This document shows, one piece after another, positions 1 through 5,669 of a DNA stretch of 11,818 bases (the stretch's first letter is position 1; every line of letters begins with the position of its first letter). The position numbers and the translations under genes were made by a program. Below the pieces are notes generated by a model. It was not told where the DNA came from, searched no databases, and worked only from the letters and a program-made list of their open reading frames with translations. Source of the stretch: Bacillota bacterium (GTDB lineage: Bacteria; Bacillota; Clostridia; Saccharofermentanales; Fastidiosipilaceae); contig JAEZVR010000105.1 of assembly GCA_023420715.1 (NCBI GenBank), positions 1-11,818 of the forward strand, written 5' to 3'.

Positions 1-909
1 GTGCATGCAAAAAATAAGCCGATTGATTCTACGGTGGATTTATCTGAGATCGCCAAGATGACACCTGGTTTTACAGGCGCAGATTTGTCCAATCTATTAA
101 ATGAGGCTGCATTGCTTGCGGCAAGACGAAGTGCAGCTACTATTTTGTATACCGATATTTCAGAGGCCATTTTTAAAGTGATGATTGGGCCAGAAAAAAA
201 GAGTCGGATTATTAATCCGAAAGAGCGCTACTTGACTGCTTATCATGAAGCTGGGCACGCGCTGATGGTTCGTATGGTCTCTGAAACAGATAAGGTGGAG
301 CGCGTTTCGATTATTCCGGCGGGCGGTGCTGGTGGCTATACCGCGCATAAGCCACATGAAGATTTATATTATGCCACTAAAGGACAGCTCATCGCAGAAA
401 TAGAAATCGCTTTAGGTGGTCGCGGGGCAGAACAAGTCGTCTTGGGTGAAATTAGCACGGGTGCGAGTGAAGATTTGCAGCATTGCAATAAGATTGCACG
501 AGATATGGTTGTCCGTTACGGCATGAGCGAACGTTTGGGAAATATAGCCTTGCCGTCGGAAGATAACGAGGTCTTTTTGGGCAGAGACTATGGTCATGTT
601 AAATCGCATAGCAATGAATTAGCAAATGCGATCGATGAAGAGGTTAAGGGTATTTTGGATGCCGCCTATGGGGATGTGATTCGCCGCTTAACCGAAAGAA
701 GAGCAGCATTGGATGCCTTGGCAAATGTTTTGATGGAAAAAGAAAAAATCGAGGGCGATGTCTTCGAAGAAATCTATCTGGCTTATACAACGCCTGAACA
801 GCGCGCGGAAGATGCTGAGAATCCTGCCCGGGAATCTGAGGGTGATTCAGCTGACCTTGCATCTGTGGCAGATCTGCCAAGTGCGGCTTCGGTATCTACT
901 GATTGCTGA
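1..909 (+). CDS. ftsH: ATP-dependent zinc metalloprotease FtsH, C-terminal part (5' truncated by window edge)
   Basis: This is the C-terminal 302 codons of the membrane-anchored AAA+ protease FtsH, which unfolds and degrades membrane and regulatory proteins. The membrane helices, Walker motifs and arginine-finger region lie upstream of the window, so the GTG at position 1 is only an in-frame codon and not a proposed start. Visible residues begin in the AAA lid (TPGFTGADLSNLLNEAALLA, about residues 21-40). The M41 peptidase domain follows. It has the zinc-binding HEAGH motif at residues 82-86 and the third zinc ligand region STGASEDLQ, with the Asp at residue 158. After about residue 262 the protein ends in an acidic, Ala/Ser-rich low-complexity tail, as is common for FtsH. 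The stop is TGA at 907-909, followed closely by a hairpin terminator. Identification is secure; only the 5' part is missing. Confidence 0.97.
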   Translation: MHAKNKPIDSTVDLSEIAKMTPGFTGADLSNLLNEAALLAARRSAATILYTDISEAIFKVMIGPEKKSRIINPKERYLTAYHEAGHALMVRMVSETDKVERVSIIPAGGAGGYTAHKPHEDLYYATKGQLIAEIEIALGGRGAEQVVLGEISTGASEDLQHCNKIARDMVVRYGMSERLGNIALPSEDNEVFLGRDYGHVKSHSNELANAIDEEVKGILDAAYGDVIRRLTERRAALDALANVLMEKEKIEGDVFEEIYLAYTTPEQRAEDAENPARESEGDSADLASVADLPSAASVSTDC

Positions 910-917
910 TCAATTTG

Positions 918-961
918 ATGAACAATGGCAGGTTACAAACTGCCATTGTTCATATTTTGTT
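918..961 (+). terminator. probable intrinsic terminator after ftsH
   Basis: A 14-bp perfect stem pairs 918-931 with 940-953 around an 8-nt loop. It is followed by an imperfect T tract (ATTTTGTT) starting 9 bases after the ftsH stop codon. The U tract is weak, but the stem is long and the position is right for ending the ftsH transcript before the tRNA promoter. Confidence 0.7.
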
Positions 962-973
962 CATAAATTAGAC

Positions 974-1002
974 TTGACGTATTTTTGATTTCCATATAGA
1001 AT
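974..1002 (+). promoter_or_regulatory. sigma-A-type promoter for the tRNA unit
   Basis: TTGACG at 974-979 and TAGAAT at 997-1002 are separated by 17 bp, each one mismatch from the vegetative consensus. Transcription would begin near 1009, about 20 nt upstream of the first tRNA. The element lies between the ftsH terminator and tRNA-Leu, which supports an independent tRNA transcript. Confidence 0.7.
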
Positions 1003-1028
1003 GTTCAAGTAACTTTTGGTTCGCAAAA

Positions 1029-1117
1029 GCTCGTGTGGCGGAATTGGCAGACGCAGCGGACTTAAAATCCGTCGGGAGTTATATCCTGTACCGGTTCAAG
1101 TCCGGTCATGAGCACCA
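1029..1117 (+). tRNA. tRNA-Leu (anticodon UAA)
   Basis: A complete class II tRNA of 89 nt. The acceptor arm GCTCGTG (1029-1035) pairs with CATGAGC (1107-1113), with one G-U pair. The discriminator A and an encoded CCA follow at 1114-1117. The anticodon stem GCGGA/TCCGT encloses loop CTTAAAA, with anticodon TAA at 1063-1065. The long variable arm (CGGGAGTTATATCCTG region) and the GGTTCAAGTCC T-arm are typical of leucine tRNAs. It reads UUA (and by wobble UUG) codons. Only five bases separate it from the next tRNA, so both are probably processed from one transcript. Confidence 0.96.
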
Positions 1118-1122
1118 AATAT

Positions 1123-1198
1123 CGCGGAGTGGAGCAGCTGGTAGCTTGTCGGGCTCATAACCCGAAGGTCAGAGGTTCGAATCCTCTCTCCGCAACCA
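1123..1198 (+). tRNA. initiator tRNA-fMet (anticodon CAU)
   Basis: A complete tRNA with encoded CCA (1196-1198) and anticodon CAT at 1156-1158. Two features mark it as the initiator rather than elongator Met or tRNA-Ile2. The first acceptor position is an unpaired C-A mismatch (C1123 opposite A1194), followed by six pairs. The anticodon stem has three consecutive G-C pairs next to the loop (TCGGG/CCCGA around CTCATAA). The formylase recognises the weak 1-72 pair, and the three G-C pairs favour the ribosomal P site. It shares a transcript with the preceding tRNA-Leu and ends at the terminator just downstream. Confidence 0.96.
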
Positions 1199-1200
1199 CT

Positions 1201-1226
1201 AGCCTCGGTCATCCGAGGCTTTTTTG
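1201..1226 (+). terminator. intrinsic terminator after the tRNA pair
   Basis: An 8-bp perfect G+C-rich stem AGCCTCGG (1201-1208) / CCGAGGCT (1213-1220) with a four-base loop TCAT is followed at once by a run of T (1220-1225). It starts two bases after the tRNA-fMet CCA end and is a textbook Rho-independent terminator. Confidence 0.93.
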
Positions 1227-1259
1227 TATCTTCTTAATGGATGGAATTAGGGGGTTGGT

Positions 1260-1367
1260 ATGTTACCTAGAACAGGGGAAACCATTGCGGCTACAGTGGC
1301 AGGTGTTTTATTGATTGTTGTTGCTATTGCCATTATTTTAATTTTGCTTAAGCGCCGCAGAAAATAA
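1260..1367 (+). CDS. 35-aa ORF consisting of an LPxTG-type sortase sorting signal (orphan small protein or gene remnant)
   Basis: The ORF starts ATG at 1260 and stops TAA at 1365-1367. It begins M-LPRTGE, continues with about 20 hydrophobic residues rich in Ala, Val, Ile and Leu, and ends KRRRK. That is the exact order of a Gram-positive cell-wall sorting signal: LPxTG motif, membrane span, positively charged tail. Here the motif starts at residue 2 with no protein before it. An AGGGGG sequence (1249-1254) sits five bases before the ATG, a plausible Shine-Dalgarno site. The upstream frame is closed by a TAG at 1248-1250, so it does not extend a visible larger gene. It follows the tRNA terminator and has no clear promoter of its own. 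It may be a real small membrane protein, or the leftover 3' end of a lost surface-protein gene. No sortase gene is seen in the window. Confidence 0.5.
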   Translation: MLPRTGETIAATVAGVLLIVVAIAIILILLKRRRK

Positions 1368-1412
1368 GTTTTTTTGTGTCGAAAACAGATGACCAAGATC
1401 TGGTGCGTTAGC

Positions 1413-2192
1413 TTAATGAATTTCAATTTGAGCGATTGACATCGTATTTGGATGATATTTGATTGTTATTGTAACGGGCTTTAGGTAGGTGATTCTACCA
1501 AAAAGATTTTGTCGGTACTGCCGACGTAATTTTCCAGCAGTCCAACCACTGATCTCAAATTCGGCCAACTGATTATCCTGAGTGGATTTGAGCAAGAGAT
1601 AATTGGCGCGCTTATTGAGAATTTGATATTGAGAGGGTTTGACTTGCACGGTTTGGCCAATACCTTCGAAGATTTCGATTGGTGTTTTTCTGTCTAAGGC
1701 CTGACGATGAATGGCGGATATGCCTTGTATACATTGTGTGACCAGGAGTATCGTACAAATTGCAAGGATGACACCTTTAACCAAGTCGATTGGATGTAGC
1801 CTAAAGCGCCCGATGGTTTTTCGTTGTTGATAGATGGGACGATATTGACGAAAAAGGATTCGTGCGAGCCTGATGGCAATAAAACCAAAAAGGCAGGCTG
1901 TCCAGAGACGTAATATACCTGCAAAAAGAATGCTTGTCAGAGCGAAACGGCCTTCAAGGGAAAAAGCACGCATCAATACATAGAGAATCAGCCCCAAGAC
2001 GAAATAGGCCAATTGAATGCGTCGAAGGGGTGTTGAGAAATAGCCTTGGAGACGCATGAATAGAGGAGAATTAAGCCACCGTAGATGTTCTGCGGTTTTC
2101 TGCTTGCGGTATTGTCTGGCCTGATAGGCGTCATCTTTTTGAGCTTGATTTTTTCGTTTGAAGATCATTTGAATACCATTCCGATTTGCCAT
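1413..2192 (-). CDS. hypothetical membrane protein with three predicted transmembrane helices
   Basis: This is the only substantial minus-strand gene, 259 codons, and I do not recognise its family. The N-terminal ~58 residues are strongly basic and rich in Gln, Arg and Lys, suggesting a cytoplasmic start. Hydrophobic segments lie at about residues 59-74, 86-107 and 138-155. The loop between the second and third (108-136) is very basic (RQYRPIYQQRKTIGRFRL), which by the positive-inside rule is cytoplasmic. The ~100-residue C-terminal part, rich in alternating polar and beta-branched residues, would then lie outside the membrane. Neither the ATG used here nor the in-frame ATG at codon 9 has a strong Shine-Dalgarno site, so the start is uncertain. 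It converges on the sorting-signal ORF and diverges from the DUF4190-type gene, with 80 bp between the two starts. Length and clean reading frame argue for a real gene. Confidence 0.75.
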   Translation of the reverse strand: MANRNGIQMIFKRKNQAQKDDAYQARQYRKQKTAEHLRWLNSPLFMRLQGYFSTPLRRIQLAYFVLGLILYVLMRAFSLEGRFALTSILFAGILRLWTACLFGFIAIRLARILFRQYRPIYQQRKTIGRFRLHPIDLVKGVILAICTILLVTQCIQGISAIHRQALDRKTPIEIFEGIGQTVQVKPSQYQILNKRANYLLLKSTQDNQLAEFEISGWTAGKLRRQYRQNLFGRITYLKPVTITIKYHPNTMSIAQIEIH

Positions 2193-2196
2193 TCTT

Positions 2197-2226
2197 TTGA
2201 TAAAACGCTATATGATCATATATAAT
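2197..2226 (+). promoter_or_regulatory. promoter of the DUF4190-type gene, with overlapping palindrome
   Basis: TTGATA at 2197-2202 and TATAAT at 2221-2226 are spaced by 18 bp. A second perfect TATAAT lies at 2231-2236 but has no matching -35. The 14-bp perfect palindrome TATATGATCATATA (2209-2222) fills the spacer and touches the -10, so it could be an operator. The A+T-rich context makes chance palindromes more likely. Confidence 0.55.
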
Positions 2227-2272
2227 CATGTATAATCTATTATATCTTATCGATATTTTTTAGGAGGTCTTT

Positions 2273-2755
2273 ATGGAAAACCAAAACCCATTAACCCCAG
2301 ATTCTGAACAACAACCTGTTTATGGACAAGCGCCATATGAACAGCAGCCTGTGCAGAATCAGACGTCATATCCGCAACAGCCGACCTATGATCCAATGAC
2401 GTATGGACAGCAACAACCGGTCTATGCTCAACCGACTTATGGTCAGGTTGTGCCAAAAAAATGGAATGTTTGTGCGATTTTGTCCTTGGTTTTTGGCATA
2501 CTTGGCTTTTTGCTACCTTTCGTTGGTTTTCTCTCGGCCATTGCTGGTGTTGTGCTTGGTATTTTAGGCTTAGTTCAAATCAAAAAAAATCCGACCCTTT
2601 CCGGAAGAGGTCTAGCGATTGCAGGTATTATTTGCGGCGGTGTTGCGCTCTTGCTGGCACTTGTCCTTTGGATTATTGCCTTGCAGGCAGCACGCCTTGT
2701 AAGTAGTGCAGGTCATCATGCGTCAAATGAGCTATTCAGAGAATTCTTTAAATAA
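2273..2755 (+). CDS. DUF4190-type membrane protein with a Gln/Pro/Tyr-rich N-terminal tail
   Basis: A 160-residue protein with a strong AGGAGG Shine-Dalgarno site (2262-2267) five bases before the ATG. Residues 1-60 are a low-complexity tail with repeated QQPVY/QPTYG-like units, probably disordered. Residues 66-137 match the DUF4190 pattern: a first hydrophobic segment (66-82), a short turn, a second (84-101) ending in LVQIKKNP, then SGRGLAIAGII leading into a third segment (114-137). The role of this family is not known; members are small integral membrane proteins, often with Pro/Gln/Tyr-rich N-terminal tails. It has its own promoter and ends at a strong terminator, so it appears to be a single-gene transcript. 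Family assignment is by pattern recall. Confidence 0.85.
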   Translation: MENQNPLTPDSEQQPVYGQAPYEQQPVQNQTSYPQQPTYDPMTYGQQQPVYAQPTYGQVVPKKWNVCAILSLVFGILGFLLPFVGFLSAIAGVVLGILGLVQIKKNPTLSGRGLAIAGIICGGVALLLALVLWIIALQAARLVSSAGHHASNELFREFFK

Positions 2756-2773
2756 GACTTCGTTTCTAGATTG

Positions 2774-2812
2774 AAAACCCGTGTCAAGTGATAAACTTGA
2801 CACGGGTTTTTT
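2774..2812 (+). terminator. strong intrinsic terminator after the DUF4190-type gene
   Basis: A 15-bp perfect stem pairs 2774-2788 with 2796-2810 around loop TGATAAA, with six T at 2807-2812. It begins 18 bases after the stop codon. Its 3' arm contains the TTGACA that appears to serve as the -35 of the next operon. Confidence 0.95.
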
Positions 2813-2825
2813 CGTTTTGTACAAT
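2798..2825 (+). promoter_or_regulatory. promoter of the ylxM-ffh operon, embedded in the preceding terminator
   Basis: A perfect TTGACA (2798-2803) and TACAAT (2820-2825, one mismatch) are 16 bp apart. The -35 lies in the 3' arm of the terminator stem and the spacer includes its T tract. The predicted start near 2832 leaves only about 10 nt before the ylxM ATG. This is the best promoter match upstream of the eight-gene run. Confidence 0.72.
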
Positions 2826-2841
2826 GCCAACGTTGACGCAT

Positions 2842-3168
2842 ATGGAATCTATTGTCGAATTGAATTTATTACATGATTTTTATGGTAGTCTGCTTACCGG
2901 AAAGACCGCAGATGTGGTTCGTCTAAGTCTCGAAGAGAATTTTTCTCTCTCAGAAATTGCAGAACGTCTGGGGATTAGTCGCCAAGGTGTGCACGACCAT
3001 TTAAAGCGCGGAATTCAGCAATTGCGCCACTATGAGTCTAAATTAGGTTTGTTAGAAAAGCATCTAGCTAGAAAAAAGCTTTATCACCAGCTGAAGCAGT
3101 GCAAATCACTAACTGATGATGGGCGAGTACTTTTAGATGCCTTATGCGGCTTAGATGGCATCCAGTGA
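2842..3168 (+). CDS. ylxM: YlxM family helix-turn-helix protein, SRP-associated
   Basis: A 108-residue protein of the YlxM/p13 family, which is encoded beside ffh in Firmicutes and is thought to act with the signal recognition particle. The sigma-like helix-turn-helix is visible as FSLSEIAERLGISRQGVHDH, and the family-typical N-terminus (LLHDFYGSLLTGKTADVVRL) and LGLLEK near the end of the helical bundle are present. The open frame extends upstream to a GTG at 2788 and an ATG at 2824. The first lies in the terminator hairpin and the second in the -10 box, so ATG 2842 is chosen; it also matches the usual family start. No Shine-Dalgarno site precedes it, suggesting leaderless or near-leaderless initiation. 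Its 3' end lies 10 bases before the ffh start. Confidence 0.9.
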   Translation: MESIVELNLLHDFYGSLLTGKTADVVRLSLEENFSLSEIAERLGISRQGVHDHLKRGIQQLRHYESKLGLLEKHLARKKLYHQLKQCKSLTDDGRVLLDALCGLDGIQ

Positions 3169-3181
3169 GGCAAAGATTATG
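3166..3181 (+). promoter_or_regulatory. ribosome binding site deciding the ffh start
   Basis: GAGG at 3167-3170, overlapping the ylxM stop codon (TGA 3166-3168), lies eight bases before ATG 3179. The upstream ATG at 3155, inside ylxM, lacks a comparable site and would add eight residues not typical of Ffh. Confidence 0.6.
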
Positions 3182-4549
3182 TTCGAAGGTTTGTCTAGTA
3201 GATTACAACAGATGACCGCAAAATTGCGTGGGAAGTCTCGTGTGACGGATCAAGACATCAAGGAAATGATGAAAGAGATTCGTCTAGCCTTGCTGGAAGC
3301 AGACGTTAACTTTAAAGTTGTTAAACAACTCACGCAAGATTTGGCAGAGAAATGTCAGGGCGTTGACATCATGAAGAGTCTGACCCCTGGGCAGCAGATT
3401 GTGAAGGTGGTGCATGAAGCCTTAACCGAGTTGCTGGGCAGTGAATCCGCAGATATTGTCGTTAATCCAGGGGGATTTACCACAATTATGCTCTATGGGC
3501 TTCAAGGTGCTGGTAAAACAACAGCGGCGGCAAAACTGGCCTTGATGCTCCGCAAAAAGGGAAAAAAGGTCATGTTGACTTCGGTAGATGTTCATCGACC
3601 GGCAGCTGCACAACAACTGGCCATTCTTGCAAAACAAATTGATGTGCCTTGTTATATTCAGCCCGAAGAGTCTCAGGCCGAGCGGATTGCTCAGGCTGCT
3701 CTGGAACGGGCAAAATACATGCTTTGCGATACCTTAATTGTTGACACAGCTGGACGGATGACCGTTGACGACGAGATGATGGCAGAATTGAAGGCGATTG
3801 CCACGATCGTTAAACCCGATGAAAAATTACTCATTGTGGATGCCATGATCGGTCAAGAGGCTGTCAATGTTGCCCTCGCATTTGAAGCGGCGATTGGCTT
3901 GGATGGCTATATTTTAACGAAGCTAGATGGCGATGCCCGCGGCGGCGCAGCTTTATCCATTAAACATATGACCGGCAAACCCATCAAATTGATTGGTTTG
4001 GGCGAAAAAATCAATCCGTTAGAGGTCTTTTATCCGGATCGAATGGCAAACCGCATTTTGGGTATGGGCGATGTTTTGTCTTTCATCGACAAGGTGTCGG
4101 CAGAAATCGATCAGGAATTGGCTGCTAAAACAGCTGAGCGCCTTTTGAACAACACATTTACAATGGATGACATGCTGGATCAGCTGCAGCAATTGCGTAA
4201 AATGGGTAGCATTAAAGATTTGTTAATAATGATACCAGGTGTTAATCCTGCCCAATTTGATGCCGTCAACATGGATGATGCGCAATTTACACGGATGGTC
4301 GCCATTATTCAAGCGATGACGCTAAAAGAGCGGCGGCATCCACAATTATTGAATGCCTCAAGGCGTAAGCGTATCGCTCGTGGTTCGGGTACTCAAGTCG
4401 CAGATGTGAATCGCTTGGTGCGTCAGTACGAAGAGATGAGTAAGATGATGAAACAATTCGGCGGACTCGGCAAAAAAGGCAAATTTGGGCTGGGAAAGAG
4501 TCTCGCTGGACTAAAGCAGCTTAAGCAATTAAAGGATTTTAAATTTTAA
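3179..4549 (+). CDS. ffh: signal recognition particle protein Ffh (SRP54 GTPase)
   Basis: Ffh binds 4.5S/6S SRP RNA and signal sequences on nascent chains and delivers ribosomes to the FtsY receptor, using GTP. Using ATG 3179 gives 456 residues, beginning MFEGLSSRLQQ as in the family. The N domain four-helix bundle contains the conserved RLALLEADVNFKVVK. The G domain shows G1 GLQGAGKT (107-114), G3 DTAGR (189-193) and G4 TKLD (247-250), then DGDARGGAALSI and GLGEKINPLEVFYPDRMANRILGMGD closing the domain. The M domain has the signal-binding loop area around GSIKDLLIMIPG (from 343). The SRP RNA-binding motif SRRKRIARGSGT starts at 394. The C-terminus is basic and Lys/Gly/Leu-rich. It sits between ylxM and rpsP, the usual Firmicute arrangement. 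Every hallmark motif is intact. Confidence 0.98.
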   Translation: MFEGLSSRLQQMTAKLRGKSRVTDQDIKEMMKEIRLALLEADVNFKVVKQLTQDLAEKCQGVDIMKSLTPGQQIVKVVHEALTELLGSESADIVVNPGGFTTIMLYGLQGAGKTTAAAKLALMLRKKGKKVMLTSVDVHRPAAAQQLAILAKQIDVPCYIQPEESQAERIAQAALERAKYMLCDTLIVDTAGRMTVDDEMMAELKAIATIVKPDEKLLIVDAMIGQEAVNVALAFEAAIGLDGYILTKLDGDARGGAALSIKHMTGKPIKLIGLGEKINPLEVFYPDRMANRILGMGDVLSFIDKVSAEIDQELAAKTAERLLNNTFTMDDMLDQLQQLRKMGSIKDLLIMIPGVNPAQFDAVNMDDAQFTRMVAIIQAMTLKERRHPQLLNASRRKRIARGSGTQVADVNRLVRQYEEMSKMMKQFGGLGKKGKFGLGKSLAGLKQLKQLKDFKF

Positions 4550-4595
4550 TTCAGATAGGGCAATTGGATCATTGATCTTTGCAAATAGAAAATTT

Positions 4596-4608
4596 GGAGG
4601 AAATTATG
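4596..4608 (+). promoter_or_regulatory. ribosome binding site deciding the rpsP start
   Basis: GGAGG at 4596-4600 is five bases before ATG 4606. This excludes the in-frame TTG at 4579, which would add nine residues not found in S16. Confidence 0.85.
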
Positions 4609-4851
4609 GCAGTTAAAATTCGTTTGAAGAGAGTCGGCGCAAAAAAAGCACCTTTCTATCGCATTGTTGTGGCAGATGCACGTTCACCTCGTGATGGTCG
4701 CTTTATTGAGGAGATTGGTACGTATAATCCATTGACAGATCCGGCAGAATTTAAGATTGATCACGAAGCCGCTCAGAAATGGATTAAGAATGGGGCCCAA
4801 CCAACGGATACCGTGCGTGCCCTCTTAAAAAAGAGTGGTGACTTAAAATGA
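4606..4851 (+). CDS. rpsP: 30S ribosomal protein S16
   Basis: An 81-residue S16, an early-binding 30S subunit protein that stabilises the 5' domain of 16S rRNA. The sequence has the family N-terminus AVKIRLKRVGAKKAPFYRIV, followed by VADARSPRDGRFIEEIGTYNP and, near the end, the WIKNGAQPTDTVRALL motif, all diagnostic. The start ATG is set by a strong Shine-Dalgarno site, 56 bp after ffh. The stop codon overlaps the khpA start as ATGA (4848-4851), so translation of the two is probably coupled. Length and motifs are normal for the family. Confidence 0.98.
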   Translation: MAVKIRLKRVGAKKAPFYRIVVADARSPRDGRFIEEIGTYNPLTDPAEFKIDHEAAQKWIKNGAQPTDTVRALLKKSGDLK

Positions 4852-5105
4852 GCAAAGACGCAGCTCAATTAAAAGAACTCTTTTTGACTTTGATCACGCC
4901 TTTGGTGAATCAGCCAGATGAGATTCGCATTAATCCAGTTGAACAAGGCAACACCATCGTCTTGGAATTGCAGGTCGCGCCGAGTGATATTGGTAAAGTG
5001 ATCGGCAAACGAGGCGTACGTGCCCAATCGATTCGTCAGGTCATGAAAGCTTATGCTGGACAAATGAGACGACGTGTTGTGGTCGATATTTTGGATCAGG
5101 ATTAA
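4848..5105 (+). CDS. khpA: KH-domain RNA-binding protein KhpA (YlqC family)
   Basis: An 85-residue single KH-domain protein. KhpA is known in several Firmicutes as the partner of KhpB/Jag in an RNA-binding heterodimer that affects cell elongation and small-RNA biology. The KH signature IGKVIGKRG is at about residues 48-56, with the GxxG loop GKRG at 53-56, followed by the helix ending AYAGQMRRRVVVDILD. The start overlaps the rpsP stop by four bases (ATGA), with a GGTGA Shine-Dalgarno-like site (4837-4841) six bases upstream. rimM starts six bases after its stop. The position between rpsP and rimM is the standard one. Confidence 0.95.
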   Translation: MSKDAAQLKELFLTLITPLVNQPDEIRINPVEQGNTIVLELQVAPSDIGKVIGKRGVRAQSIRQVMKAYAGQMRRRVVVDILDQD

Positions 5106-5110
5106 GTGCT

Positions 5111-5662
5111 ATGCAAGCAGATTTGTTGCAGCAATGTGAGTGGTTTGACATCGCAGTTATTGTGGGGGCACATGGCATTAAGGGGGAAATGGTTGCCATT
5201 AATTTGTCAACGGTTGAAGGTCGGCTGGAAAAAACCAAAGAGGCCTTTTTGTGTGATCCTAAACATGTCTCTTGCGAGCCCGTCCAGGTGAAGACCCGCC
5301 CGCATCAGGGAAAATGGCTGATTCAAGTTTCTGGTGTGACAGATCGAACCTTAGCAGAACAAAAAAAAGGCTGGTACATTGCTATTACACGTCAGCAGGC
5401 GTTGCCATTGCCGCAAGGCGCGTATTTTGTACGCGATTTAATTGGCTTTTCGGTCGTGGATCAGCACGATCGAAAAATTGGCGAATTGAAGGATGTTCAT
5501 ACAGATCGCGTCCAGGATTTATATCAAGTGGCGCGTTCTGGGCAACCAGATTTGTATTTTCCGGATGCTGGCGATATTTTGCAGGAGATCGATATCCACA
5601 AGCGACAAATTCGTGTAGATTTGCCAGTCGGATTGGAAGAGATTTATACGTCAAGCAGGTGA
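5111..5662 (+). CDS. rimM: ribosome maturation factor RimM
   Basis: A 183-residue protein that assists maturation of the 3' (head) domain of the 30S subunit and binds ribosomal protein S19. The N-terminal beta-barrel domain contains the signature VGAHGIKGE at about residues 18-26. The PRC-barrel domain begins near residue 105 (YFVRDLIGFSVVD), and the C-terminal DLPVGLEEIY ending is characteristic (RimM commonly ends LPEGLLDL-like). The ATG at 5111 is the only plausible start. A weak AGGA (5098-5101) nine bases upstream suggests reliance on translation from khpA. About ten residues precede the usual family start, a modest extension. Its stop codon forms part of the trmD Shine-Dalgarno site. 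Confidence 0.95.
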   Translation: MQADLLQQCEWFDIAVIVGAHGIKGEMVAINLSTVEGRLEKTKEAFLCDPKHVSCEPVQVKTRPHQGKWLIQVSGVTDRTLAEQKKGWYIAITRQQALPLPQGAYFVRDLIGFSVVDQHDRKIGELKDVHTDRVQDLYQVARSGQPDLYFPDAGDILQEIDIHKRQIRVDLPVGLEEIYTSSR

Positions 5663-5669
5663 TTTTTTG
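5657..5669 (+). promoter_or_regulatory. ribosome binding site for the TTG start of trmD
   Basis: AGGTGA (5657-5662) includes the rimM stop codon and lies four bases (TTTT) before TTG 5667. No ATG or GTG start is available near the family N-terminus, so this site supports a TTG start coupled to rimM termination. Confidence 0.75.

Noticed and set aside
1108..1314. 68-codon open frame across the tRNA genes and terminator
   Set aside because: It runs through tRNA-Leu, tRNA-fMet and a terminator hairpin, and its product looks like translated RNA gene sequence.
1365..1402. Possible terminator for the sorting-signal ORF (T7 run) or, on the minus strand, for the membrane protein gene
   Set aside because: Only a 4-bp CTTA/TAAG stem precedes the T run, and the CCAAGATCTGG near-palindrome has a broken stem without a T tract.
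2788..2841. Longer ylxM frame starting at GTG 2788 or ATG 2824
   Set aside because: GTG 2788 lies in the terminator stem and ATG 2824 overlaps the predicted -10 box. The family N-terminus begins at about ATG 2842.
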